From contig NC_014376.1 of NCBI RefSeq assembly GCF_000144625.1, positions 1,736,001 through 1,800,000 of the forward strand: DNA of 64,000 nt, in the 5' to 3' direction. Below the pieces are notes generated by a model. The model searched no databases and was not told the DNA's origin. It was given only the letters and a program-made list of their open reading frames with translations. Source of the stretch: [Clostridium] saccharolyticum WM1. GTDB taxonomy: Bacteria; Bacillota; Clostridia; Lachnospirales; Lachnospiraceae. A program made the translations under genes and the position numbers. This document shows, one piece after another, positions 22,597-30,385 of the stretch; the first letter of the stretch is position 1, and each line of letters starts with the position of its first letter.

Positions 22597-23370
22597 TTAG
22601 TTTCCGCATTCAATGCTGATTTCATTGAATTTCTCTAAAATATGTTCCACATCAATACTGGACTTTTCTTCCCCTGCCTGATCAATAATGGCATTTCCCT
22701 GATGCATCATCAGCAGGCGGTTACCATATTCTACTGCATAGCGCAGATTATGAGTGACCATGATGGTGGTCAACTTCTTTTCTTTTACAATCCTATCGGT
22801 CAGCTCCATAATGATCTCAGCCGTTTTTGGATCAAGTGCTGCGGTGTGCTCATCCAAAATCAGGAACTCAATGGGAGTCATGGTTGACATGAGGAGTGCC
22901 ATGGCCTGCCTTTGGCCGCCGGAAAGAACACCAACCTTCACATGGAGTTTATCCTCTAATCCAAGACCCAGGAAACGCAGCTGCTCCCTGTAATAGGAGA
23001 TCCGCTGCTTGTTGGTTCCGGGAAGCAGATTAAAGGGCTTTCCCTTGGTATCAGCCAGAGCCATATTTTCAAGAATGGTCATATTGGGACATGTCCCCAT
23101 GGCCGGGTTCTGGTAGACTCTTCCAATGCGGCGCTGACGCTTATACTCCGGCATACCGGTGATATCTGCACCGCTGATCCGGATGGAACCGCTGTCTAAA
23201 GGAATGCTTCCGCAGATGATGTTTAACAGGGAAGTCTTGCCGGAGCCGTTGCTCCCTACCACAGATACGAACTGCCGGTCTTTTATGGTGAGATTAAAGT
23301 TCTGGAACAGACACATCTCATTGACCGTTCCCTGATTATAATATTTATTGATGTTTTGAAGTTCAAGCAT
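22597..23370 (-). CDS. trpZ: tryptophan-type ABC transporter, ATPase subunit
   Basis: A 257-residue ATPase with Walker A GSNGSGKTS (residues 39-47), signature LSGGQRQAMALLMS, Walker B FLILDEHTAALD and the switch His in VTHNLRYAVEYG. It powers uptake by the permease encoded 8 bases upstream in overlap and the lipoprotein further upstream. The Trp T-box ahead of the operon (25532-25805) is the basis for calling the substrate tryptophan, as in the streptococcal TrpXYZ importers of the same DUF534-type family. Last gene of the operon. The specificity is inference; the ATPase call is firm. Confidence 0.85.
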   Translation of the reverse strand: MLELQNINKYYNQGTVNEMCLFQNFNLTIKDRQFVSVVGSNGSGKTSLLNIICGSIPLDSGSIRISGADITGMPEYKRQRRIGRVYQNPAMGTCPNMTILENMALADTKGKPFNLLPGTNKQRISYYREQLRFLGLGLEDKLHVKVGVLSGGQRQAMALLMSTMTPIEFLILDEHTAALDPKTAEIIMELTDRIVKEKKLTTIMVTHNLRYAVEYGNRLLMMHQGNAIIDQAGEEKSSIDVEHILEKFNEISIECGN

Positions 23371-24247
23371 AATGTTTCACCTTCTTTTCCCTGCCGTTGC
23401 TGAGCACCAGTATGGCCAGGAACAGCACTGACGTTATCATCTTAAGATCTGATGCCTCCATACCAAGATAAATGGCTAGTGACACGCAGGCTTTGTAGAT
23501 GATAGAGCCGATAATCACCGCGGTCGTGGATTTTACGAATCCTATCCGTTTAAACAGCTTTGTGCCGATGATGACATTGGCAAGGCCGATCACAATCGTA
23601 CCGGTTCCCATACTGATTTCAAAAAACCCTTTTTGCTGGCAGTATACGGAACCGGCCAGAGCAGCCAGGCCGTTTGCGATGGCAAGGCCGATGATCTTAA
23701 CCATGCCTTTGTCCTTTGCAAGAGAGGTAACAAGAGTTTCATTGTCACCTACCGCTCTTAACAAATAGCCGGAGCGGGTCTTTAGATAATGATCAAGCAA
23801 AAGCTTAACGATTACCACGATGACCGCTAATATAATCACAACGCTGATATCTGCAAGCTTCCCGGGAAACAGGCGGTTTATAAAACTGTTTTCAAAGATG
23901 GAATCATTATTAAAAAATGGGACATTGGATTTTCCGGCTACCCTTAGATTCACAGAATAGAGGGCAGTCATGACAATGATACCTGACAGAAGATCACGTA
24001 CCTTTAATTTAACATGGATGAAGCCGGTGATGCATCCGGCCAGGGCACCGACGGCAAAAGCAATAAAAAGCGTTGCCAACGGATTAATACCGGCCAGAAT
24101 CAGGGTAACGGTGATTGCACCTCCCAAAGGGAAGGTTCCATCCACGGAAAGATCCGGAAAGTCCAGAATCTTATAGGTGATATAAACGCCCAGCGCCATA
24201 ATGGCATAGACCAGGCCTTCTTCCAAAACGCCAAGTATAATTGACAT
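23363..24247 (-). CDS. trpY: tryptophan-type ABC transporter, permease
   Basis: A 294-residue membrane protein of the branched-chain-amino-acid permease (LivH/M-like) superfamily, as used by DUF534-type importers. It has about eight hydrophobic segments and the family-like stretches DFPDLSVDGTFPLGGA (residues about 29-44) and ANGLAALAGSVYCQQKGF (about 191-208), and KGMVKIIGLA before the latter is the probable coupling loop. The start ATG at 24247 is preceded by GGAGG on the minus strand. It overlaps trpZ by 8 bases and lies 123 nt after the lipoprotein gene. Control is by the Trp T-box upstream. Confidence 0.85.
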   Translation of the reverse strand: MSIILGVLEEGLVYAIMALGVYITYKILDFPDLSVDGTFPLGGAITVTLILAGINPLATLFIAFAVGALAGCITGFIHVKLKVRDLLSGIIVMTALYSVNLRVAGKSNVPFFNNDSIFENSFINRLFPGKLADISVVIILAVIVVIVKLLLDHYLKTRSGYLLRAVGDNETLVTSLAKDKGMVKIIGLAIANGLAALAGSVYCQQKGFFEISMGTGTIVIGLANVIIGTKLFKRIGFVKSTTAVIIGSIIYKACVSLAIYLGMEASDLKMITSVLFLAILVLSNGREKKVKHYA

Positions 24248-24370
24248 GGTTTAACTTCCTCCAAGTATATTTCTTTGGCTTAATTTTCTAATGAAAGCTA
24301 AGCATAATTCAGCGGAGCTTGGAAAATCAGCCGTTTGATGAGCCTGCAGGCCAATCCAGCTTCCTTTAAT

Positions 24371-25465
24371 TTATCGGGTGATATCTGTAAAAATTTCAGC
24401 AGCGGAGCCGGTAAGCTCTGACGGCAGCGTAATTCCCAGAGAATCAGCAACCTTTGAGTTACCGTAAAATGCCGCTTCTTTGATGACTTCAAAGTTTATC
24501 CCGCTTGCTTTTGCTTCACCCTTTAATACCTTTGCGGCCATTTTGCCGGTCTGCTTGCCTAAATCCACATAATCAAGACCCATGGAAGCCAGACAGCCGA
24601 TTTTAACCTGCTCAACCTCGCTGCCGAATACCGGAATGTTTTTCTTTCCTGCTTTATCAAGAATCAGCGGAAGAGAGCTTACTACGGTATTGTCCGTTAA
24701 ATTGTTTAAGCAGTCAACCTTCTCTAAAATGCTGTCAGTTGCCAGTGGAATGTCGGCAGTTGCAGTAACTGGACCTTCCACGATTTCAAAGCCGTAGGAG
24801 GCTGCAGCGGCCTTGTATTCCTTGATTGCTGTTTCCGAGTTCACTTCACTGGTGCTGTAAAGGATGCCGATGGTCTTGGCATCAGGAAGGATCTTACGGA
24901 TCATTTCCAACTGTTTTTCCACCGGAAGTTTATCGCTGGTACCGGTAATTTCTCCTGCAGGAGTCCCGTCTTCCTTTGCAAGGGCTGCGGCCACAGGATC
25001 CGTTACTGCGGTAAAGATAACGGGAACATCGGCTTTTTTTGCTCCGCTGTAGGCGGACTGAGCCATTGGGGTTGCAATGGCGCAGATTAAGTTTACTTTT
25101 TTGGAAAGAAAGTTGTTTACGATCTGGCTTGCGGTACCTCCGTCAGCCTGGGCATTTTCATACATAACCGTTAAGTTTTTTCCTTCCTCGATTCCTTCTT
25201 CTGCAAGGCCCAGTAAAAAGCCTTCCCGGCAGTTGTCAAGGGAACCATGTTCTGCAAACTGTCCGATGCCGATGGTATAGGAGACACCGTCTTTGGAAGC
25301 ATCACTTTTTGACTGATTGGCAGAACTTTCTGCTTCCCCACTGGAAGAGGCCTGGGAGCCGGAAGTGTGATCCGCTGGTTTCTCAGGGGCTGCCTTGGAA
25401 GAACAGCCGGTAAGTGCGGCAGCCGCCAGGGCTGCAAGGAACAGAGTCTTGATTGATTTTTTCAT
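24371..25465 (-). CDS. trpX: tryptophan-type ABC transporter, substrate-binding lipoprotein
   Basis: A 364-residue exported lipoprotein: signal peptide with lipobox LTGC (Cys about residue 21), a Ser/Ala/Glu-rich linker to about residue 60, then an ABC_sub_bind (DUF534) domain with two lobes (QFAEHGSLDNCREGF, VIFTAVTDPVAAALA, LASMGLDYVDLGKQTGKMAAKVLKG). It would catch the amino acid outside the membrane and hand it to TrpY. AAGGAGG stands before ATG 25465. It is the first gene behind a T-box leader with a UGG specifier, so expression should rise when tRNA-Trp is uncharged. Confidence 0.88.
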   Translation of the reverse strand: MKKSIKTLFLAALAAAALTGCSSKAAPEKPADHTSGSQASSSGEAESSANQSKSDASKDGVSYTIGIGQFAEHGSLDNCREGFLLGLAEEGIEEGKNLTVMYENAQADGGTASQIVNNFLSKKVNLICAIATPMAQSAYSGAKKADVPVIFTAVTDPVAAALAKEDGTPAGEITGTSDKLPVEKQLEMIRKILPDAKTIGILYSTSEVNSETAIKEYKAAAASYGFEIVEGPVTATADIPLATDSILEKVDCLNNLTDNTVVSSLPLILDKAGKKNIPVFGSEVEQVKIGCLASMGLDYVDLGKQTGKMAAKVLKGEAKASGINFEVIKEAAFYGNSKVADSLGITLPSELTGSAAEIFTDITR

Positions 25466-25531
25466 AATATTTCCTCCTTAAAATGGTTTTTCGCTGACGG
25501 AACGAGTAAGTGACCGATTATCTGATGAAAT

Positions 25532-25805
25532 AAAAAAAGTCCCAAGTACGCTAAAAAACGTACTTGAGACGAATCAAACAATCCGCGGTGCCACTCAAAT
25601 TGACTTTATAAAAGCCCACTTTTCATATACCAACATATATGCCACGTTACATAACGGTTGTGGTCTCCGTCAGCCCCTACTGAAACAATGGTTCGGGGCC
25701 GCCCTCAAAAGTCCATTCAGCGATCAGCTTTATACCGCACTCCCACCAACGGCGGCTCTCTGAAATATTGCATGGAACGCTTACTCTTCTTTTTCAACGG
25801 TTTAT
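25532..25805 (-). promoter_or_regulatory. T-box riboswitch, Trp specifier, with terminator
   Basis: Read on the minus strand the leader has AGAGAGCC in stem I, the specifier context GAA-UGG-ACUUUUGAG with UGG at 25715-25713, the T-box sequence AGUGGCACCGCGG (25595-25583) and a terminator (stem 25570-25559 with 25550-25539, then seven U at 25538-25532). Uncharged tRNA-Trp should bind and favour the antiterminator, switching on the ABC importer downstream. Stem I limits are approximate. Confidence 0.9.
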
Positions 25806-25825
25806 TTTTATTTCATTTAAACAGT

Positions 25826-25854
25826 ATCTTAATACGTCTGTTGGGATTTGTCAA
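25826..25854 (-). promoter_or_regulatory. promoter of the Trp T-box operon
   Basis: On the minus strand TTGACA (25854-25849), 17 bp and TAAGAT (25831-25826) form a strong promoter about 20 bp before the T-box leader. Confidence 0.8.
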
Positions 25855-25974
25855 CTGTTATTTGAAAAAGTCTCAGAATAAGTCAATGTGGAGGAATTGT
25901 ACCATAAAAATAGTGTGCGAAAAAGTGTAAATTATGATAAAATATTTGTAATGCTTATAAACGGAGGTTTGTCC

Positions 25975-26487
25975 ATGAGAAGATTATTGATTGTAGTTGA
26001 CATGCAAAAGGATTTTATAAATGGCTCCCTGGGAACCCCGGAGGCGGTGTCCATTGTTTCCAAGGTAAAAAGAAAAATAGAGGAGTATCAGGAAGCAGGA
26101 GATGAGGTGATTTTCACCCTGGATACCCACAAAGAGGATTATCTGGATTCTCAGGAGGGGAAAATGCTTCCGGTGGTACATTGCATTAAGGGAACTGCCG
26201 GCTGGGAGCTTGAGGAGTCTCTAAAGGAGTTTCCGGGAAAGTACTTTGAGAAAAACACCTTTGGAAGTGCAGCTCTTGGAGCGTATGTGAAAGAAAGAGA
26301 GTATAAATCCATTGAATTGGTGGGATTATGTACAGATATCTGTGTCATTTCCAATGCCCTGTTAGTCAAAGCCTTTCTTCCGGAAACTCCGGTGCTGGTG
26401 GATTCCTCCTGTTGTGCAGGTGTGACTTTAAGGAGCCATGAGAATGCGTTAGAAGCCATGAAGATGTGCCAGATCCAAGTGCTGTAA
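25975..26487 (+). CDS. isochorismatase-family cysteine hydrolase (nicotinamidase-like)
   Basis: The 170-residue protein has the isochorismatase-like fold with the catalytic triad of the cysteine hydrolase branch: Asp in LIVVDMQKDF (D9), Lys in a following loop, and Cys in LVGLCTDICVISNALL (the second Cys, residue about 122, before VISN). TLDTH (residues about 45-49) carries metal ligands like those of nicotinamidase PncA. Likely reactions are hydrolysis of nicotinamide or another small amide; the exact substrate cannot be told. GGAGG lies 8 nt before ATG 25975, so the longer frame from 25888 is rejected. It is a single gene diverging from the Trp operon and converging on aroA. Confidence 0.85.
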   Translation: MRRLLIVVDMQKDFINGSLGTPEAVSIVSKVKRKIEEYQEAGDEVIFTLDTHKEDYLDSQEGKMLPVVHCIKGTAGWELEESLKEFPGKYFEKNTFGSAALGAYVKEREYKSIELVGLCTDICVISNALLVKAFLPETPVLVDSSCCAGVTLRSHENALEAMKMCQIQVL

Positions 26488-26514
26488 AAGCCTTTTCCTT
26501 ATACTGCCATCATC

Positions 26515-26550
26515 AAAAATGCCGGAATGAACTTATGTTCTCCCGGCATT
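26515..26550 (-). terminator. terminator of the aroF-tyrA-aroA operon
   Basis: AATGCCGG (26518-26525) and CCGGCATT (26543-26550) form the stem; five A at 26515-26519 give the U-run on the minus strand, downstream of aroA. Confidence 0.75.
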
Positions 26551-26624
26551 ATGCTTTCTTGACGAAAGGTGGAACGTTATTTTTTTACCATTATCCCAAG
26601 ACTTGATTTACAGGAAGGAACTGT

Positions 26625-27902
26625 TTATTTCATCAGCATTTCCAGATCCTGATAAAACCCTGGATAAGAGATATTTACGCATTCTGCGCCCAAGATCTCT
26701 GTTTCTCCCTCTGCGCAAAGCCCGGTCACGGCAAAGGTCATGGCGATCCGGTGATCCAGTTTGCTGTCTATGACAGCGCCGTGGAGAGGTCTTCCGCCTC
26801 TGATGATCATGCCATCGTCAGTTTCTCGAACATCGGCTCCCATGGCGGACAAATTCTTTACCATGACATCAATGCGGTTGGATTCCTTTACCTTTAATTC
26901 CGCCGCATCCCTAATAATGGTTTCTCCTTCTGCAAAGCACGCCATGGCGGCGATTATGGGAAGTTCGTCGATGAGGGTAGGAATGATGGCTCCGCCGATG
27001 GGAACGCCGTGGAGAGAACCGGATTTCACCAGAATATCTGCGGTTGGTTCTCCGGAATCCATATTCCCATCCAAAAGAGTAATATCAGCCCCCATTTCCT
27101 GGCATACGCGGATGATCCCATCCCGTGTGGGGTTGATGCCTACTTGCTTTATCAGTATTTCTGAGCCTGGGACTATCAGGCCTGCCGCTATAAAGTAAGC
27201 TGCTGAAGAGATATCTCCGGGAACAATGATTTGATTGCCGTATAATTCTGCAGCAGGAGCAATGCAGGCGGTGGTTCCTTCTGTTTTTACATTGGCTCCA
27301 AAGTGTTTCAGCATGATTTCAGAATGGTTTCTGGATACATAGGGTTCTGTTACCCTTGTTTCCCCTTCTGCGTACAGGCCGGCTAAAAGGATGGAGGATT
27401 TTATCTGGGCAGAGGCTACCGGGCTGGTATAATGGATGCCCCGGAGTCTTTTGCCGGTGATGGAAAGAGGAGCGCAGCCATTATCCAATATGCTCTTTAT
27501 ATCAGCTCCCATGAAGGACAATGGTTCCATAATACGTTTCATGGGACGTTTTTGGATAGACTCGTCCCCGGTTACGGTTACATTAAAATCCTGGGCAGCC
27601 AGAAGGCCGGAGATCAGGCGGGTGGTGGTTCCGCTGTTTCCGCAGTCTAAAATGGTTTCCGGTCTTTTTAATCCCCGGAGTCCTTTTCCATGGACAATGA
27701 CGGTATTCTGGTTATTTTCAATCTGAATTCCCATTTTTCGGAAACAGTCGATGGTGGATAGACAATCGGCCCCTTGGAGAAAGTGGCTGATTTCTGTGGT
27801 TCCCTTTGCAATGGAGCCAAACATTACGCTGCGGTGAGAGATGGATTTGTCACCGGGTATGGTTATTTCACCCTTTAAAGGGGAGGTTTTTGCAAATTTC
27901 AT
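26625..27902 (-). CDS. aroA: 3-phosphoshikimate 1-carboxyvinyltransferase (EPSP synthase)
   Basis: AroA joins shikimate 3-phosphate and phosphoenolpyruvate to give EPSP, the sixth shikimate-pathway step. The 425-residue length fits. Seen motifs: GDKSISHRS near the N-terminus (residues about 17-25), LDCGNSGTTTRLISGLLA (about 84-101, substrate and PEP binding), and LKVKESNRI (about 337-345). The start is ATG 27902 with GAGAGGG before it; a longer in-frame start overlapping tyrA is unlikely. It is the last gene of aroF-tyrA-aroA and lies 14 nt after tyrA. Confidence 0.95.
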   Translation of the reverse strand: MKFAKTSPLKGEITIPGDKSISHRSVMFGSIAKGTTEISHFLQGADCLSTIDCFRKMGIQIENNQNTVIVHGKGLRGLKRPETILDCGNSGTTTRLISGLLAAQDFNVTVTGDESIQKRPMKRIMEPLSFMGADIKSILDNGCAPLSITGKRLRGIHYTSPVASAQIKSSILLAGLYAEGETRVTEPYVSRNHSEIMLKHFGANVKTEGTTACIAPAAELYGNQIIVPGDISSAAYFIAAGLIVPGSEILIKQVGINPTRDGIIRVCQEMGADITLLDGNMDSGEPTADILVKSGSLHGVPIGGAIIPTLIDELPIIAAMACFAEGETIIRDAAELKVKESNRIDVMVKNLSAMGADVRETDDGMIIRGGRPLHGAVIDSKLDHRIAMTFAVTGLCAEGETEILGAECVNISYPGFYQDLEMLMK

Positions 27903-27916
27903 AAGGACCCTCTCTT

Positions 27917-29014
27917 TTAATTTGAAATTAAGTCGTAGTGGTACCGTTCCAGCTGCTTCCATGCGCTGTCCATAGTCTCCTTGTCATAGAAAGCAATCCT
28001 CAAGGTTCCCTCTCCATGTTCCCGGTTATGGTTGATGCCGATGTTTTTGATGCTGATGCCTTTTGCGGCCAGGATAACGGATAAGGTGGAGATGGCACCT
28101 ACTTCGTCCGCCATGTCAACCGTAAAGGAATAATCCGGGGCAATGGATCCCGGGACCTTTTCTGAAAAGGAATTGCGGTAATCCCTGGAGGTTTCAAAGA
28201 GCCGGTAAATATATTGATTGTCATTGCCCTTCAGTTCATGGAGGATCTGGCTTAAGGAGGAAATATACCGTTCCAGAATCACAGATAAATTCCCGCTGTT
28301 TGTCATACAGATCTGCTCCCACATTTCCGGTGAGGAGGAGGCAATTCTTGTTATATCTTTAAAACCTCCTGCAGCAAGCCGTTTCATAATTCCTTCTTCA
28401 TTGTCAGAAGCCTTCACAAGGTTAACCAGACTGGACGCTATGATATGGGGCAGATGGCTGATTGTGGCGGTGATAAAATCATGTTCGTGATAATCAAGAA
28501 CAAGGGGAATGGAGCCGATCATGTTTGCAATCCGTACCAGACGGTTTACCTGTTCCTCTGTGGAAGCAGCGGTGGGAGTGATAATATAATAGGCATTTTC
28601 AAGGAGATGGTCAGTGGAATTCTCGTACCCGGTTTTTTCCGAGCCAGCCATAGGGTGTCCTCCAACAAACTGGCCTTCCAGACGAAGGCGTCGGACTTCT
28701 TCGTGAATATCCGCCTTGGTGCTGCCTACATCGGTGATGATGGCTCCTGGTTTTAGGAAGGGCTGGATTTCTGACAGATACCTTGCATTGTACTCCACAG
28801 GGGTACAGAGAAAAATCAGATCACATTCCCGAAGCGCTTCCCCGATTCCATCCAGGATGACATCTACGATTCCTTCTTCTTTTGCCTGCAAAAGCCTGGA
28901 ATGGGTACGCATATAGGCCATGATTTTAGTATTGGGTTTTTCGCGCTTGATCCCTCTGGCAATGGAGCCGCCGATGAGACCAAGCCCGATAAAGGCAATG
29001 GAGGCATCACTCAT
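27917..29014 (-). CDS. tyrA: prephenate dehydrogenase with ACT domain
   Basis: TyrA oxidises and decarboxylates prephenate with NAD+ to 4-hydroxyphenylpyruvate, the tyrosine precursor. The 365-residue protein opens with the Rossmann motif FIGLGLIGGSIARGI (residues about 9-23), has GGHPMAGSEKTGYENS (about 119-134) with the catalytic His region, and ends in an ACT domain (about 294-365; FTVDMADEVGAISTLSVILAAKGISIKNIGI) that probably senses tyrosine. It overlaps the aroF stop by four bases, so the two are translationally coupled. Confidence 0.93.
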   Translation of the reverse strand: MSDASIAFIGLGLIGGSIARGIKREKPNTKIMAYMRTHSRLLQAKEEGIVDVILDGIGEALRECDLIFLCTPVEYNARYLSEIQPFLKPGAIITDVGSTKADIHEEVRRLRLEGQFVGGHPMAGSEKTGYENSTDHLLENAYYIITPTAASTEEQVNRLVRIANMIGSIPLVLDYHEHDFITATISHLPHIIASSLVNLVKASDNEEGIMKRLAAGGFKDITRIASSSPEMWEQICMTNSGNLSVILERYISSLSQILHELKGNDNQYIYRLFETSRDYRNSFSEKVPGSIAPDYSFTVDMADEVGAISTLSVILAAKGISIKNIGINHNREHGEGTLRIAFYDKETMDSAWKQLERYHYDLISN

Positions 29015-30027
29015 GAAAGGTTCCTCCCTGCCAGCCTGGCATAAGGCTGTAATTCTTCTGCCAGCTTTTGGTATTGCTCAAAGGTAAGTGACTGCGGACC
29101 ATCGGACAGGGCACAGGATGGGCATGGATGGACTTCCACGATCAGACCGTCGGCGCCGACTGCTATGGCAGCCTTGGAGATAGGCTCAATATATGCCCTT
29201 ACTCCGGTGGCGTGGCTAGGATCAATGATAATGGGAAGGTGGCTCTTTGAACGGATAACCGGTACGGCGCTGATATCCAGGGTATTTCTGGTAGCAGTCT
29301 CGTATGTACGGATGCCGCGTTCACAAAGCACAATATTGGGGTTTCCTTCAGAAGCAATGTATTCCGCCGCATTCAGCCATTCATCAATGGTGGCGGAAAG
29401 ACCTCTCTTTAGCAGGACGGGAATGCCTGCTTTTCCAGCTTCTTTTAAAAGCTCAAAATTCTGCATATTCCTTGCGCCGATCTGGATCATGTCCACGTAT
29501 TTTATGGATGTTTCAAGGGCACGCAGGCTAGTGACTTCGCAGACAATATTAAGTCCGGTAGCTTCTCTTGCTTCCTTCATGTATTTAAGCCCTTCTTCTT
29601 CCAGACCCTGGAATGCGTACGGTGAAGTTCTTGGCTTATAGGCTCCGCCGCGAAGGAACTGGGCGCCTGCTTTTTTTACGGCAAAAGCAGTTTCCAGGAC
29701 CATATGGTGATTTTCAATGGCACAGGGTCCGGCCATCATGGTAAGATGTCCTGGGCCGATTTTTGCATTTCCGATAGTAATGACAGAATCTTCCGGATGA
29801 AATTTTTTATTCACCAGCTTGTAGGTTTCGGTAACAGCAACGATTTTATCAACGCCTTCCAGCATTTCTATGTTTGCGCCCTGAAGCTTTGTCTTGTCGC
29901 CGACAACGCCTACTATGGTCACTTCCGTCCCTTTTGATAAATGGGCCTGAAGTCCGTTTGATTCGATTAAGTCTTTTATTTTACCGACCGCTTCCTCGGA
30001 AGCGTTTGGCTTCATAATGATGATCAT
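29011..30027 (-). CDS. aroF: 3-deoxy-7-phosphoheptulonate synthase (DAHP synthase, type I-beta)
   Basis: This enzyme condenses PEP and erythrose 4-phosphate to DAHP, the entry to the shikimate pathway. The 338-residue protein has an N-terminal ferredoxin-like regulatory domain (residues about 1-70), as in the Thermotoga-type enzyme, then a TIM barrel with AGPCAIEN (about 95-102), FLRGGAYKPRTSPYAFQG (about 119-136, PEP site) and DPSHATG (about 271-277), and EVHPCPSCALSDGPQSL (metal site). The N-terminal domain suggests feedback by an aromatic amino acid. It is first in the operon, behind a clean promoter and a long palindrome. Confidence 0.94.
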   Translation of the reverse strand: MIIIMKPNASEEAVGKIKDLIESNGLQAHLSKGTEVTIVGVVGDKTKLQGANIEMLEGVDKIVAVTETYKLVNKKFHPEDSVITIGNAKIGPGHLTMMAGPCAIENHHMVLETAFAVKKAGAQFLRGGAYKPRTSPYAFQGLEEEGLKYMKEAREATGLNIVCEVTSLRALETSIKYVDMIQIGARNMQNFELLKEAGKAGIPVLLKRGLSATIDEWLNAAEYIASEGNPNIVLCERGIRTYETATRNTLDISAVPVIRSKSHLPIIIDPSHATGVRAYIEPISKAAIAVGADGLIVEVHPCPSCALSDGPQSLTFEQYQKLAEELQPYARLAGRNLS

Positions 30028-30065
30028 ATGTTTCTTTCCCTTTCTTTTGCAAATATTTAATCCCC

Positions 30066-30094
30066 ATTGTAATCCATGGAAGGAGACTTGTCAA
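30066..30094 (-). promoter_or_regulatory. promoter of aroF-tyrA-aroA
   Basis: On the minus strand TTGACA (30094-30089), 17 bp and TACAAT (30071-30066) form a near-consensus promoter with the start point about 30 bp before aroF. Confidence 0.82.
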
Positions 30095-30103
30095 CGCTTT
30101 TAC

Positions 30104-30128
30104 ACGTTAAACTTTGACGCTTTAACGT
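30104..30128 (-). promoter_or_regulatory. inverted repeat upstream of the aroF promoter
   Basis: ACGTTAAA (30104-30111) and TTTAACGT (30121-30128) form an 8-9-8 inverted repeat 10 bp upstream of the -35 box. The regulator is unknown. The remaining divergent gap up to 30385 shows no other clear element. Confidence 0.5.
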
Positions 30129-30385
30129 AAATTACTGCAAAAAGGATTTTCAAATACGTTGCAAAGCTAAACAGTGGAATATTTCAAATCGTTGTGATAG
30201 AATATTTAGCATATAAGCAATCGTATTTTTCGTGAGTCCGGGGAGTGATCCCCAGGTTCAGGAAAATCAATATGTTCTTTCTATTAGGGAAGAATACGGT
30301 ATGTCCTTTAGGTGAATCCTGAGGACCAGTGGTTTCAGGAAGCGGAAGAGAAGGTTTTGGCGGTCCTTGGGAGGAAGAAACAGGC

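Noticed and set aside
29165..29641. 158-codon plus-strand frame opposite aroF
   Set aside because: It lies fully inside the DAHP synthase gene on the other strand and lacks any family feature.
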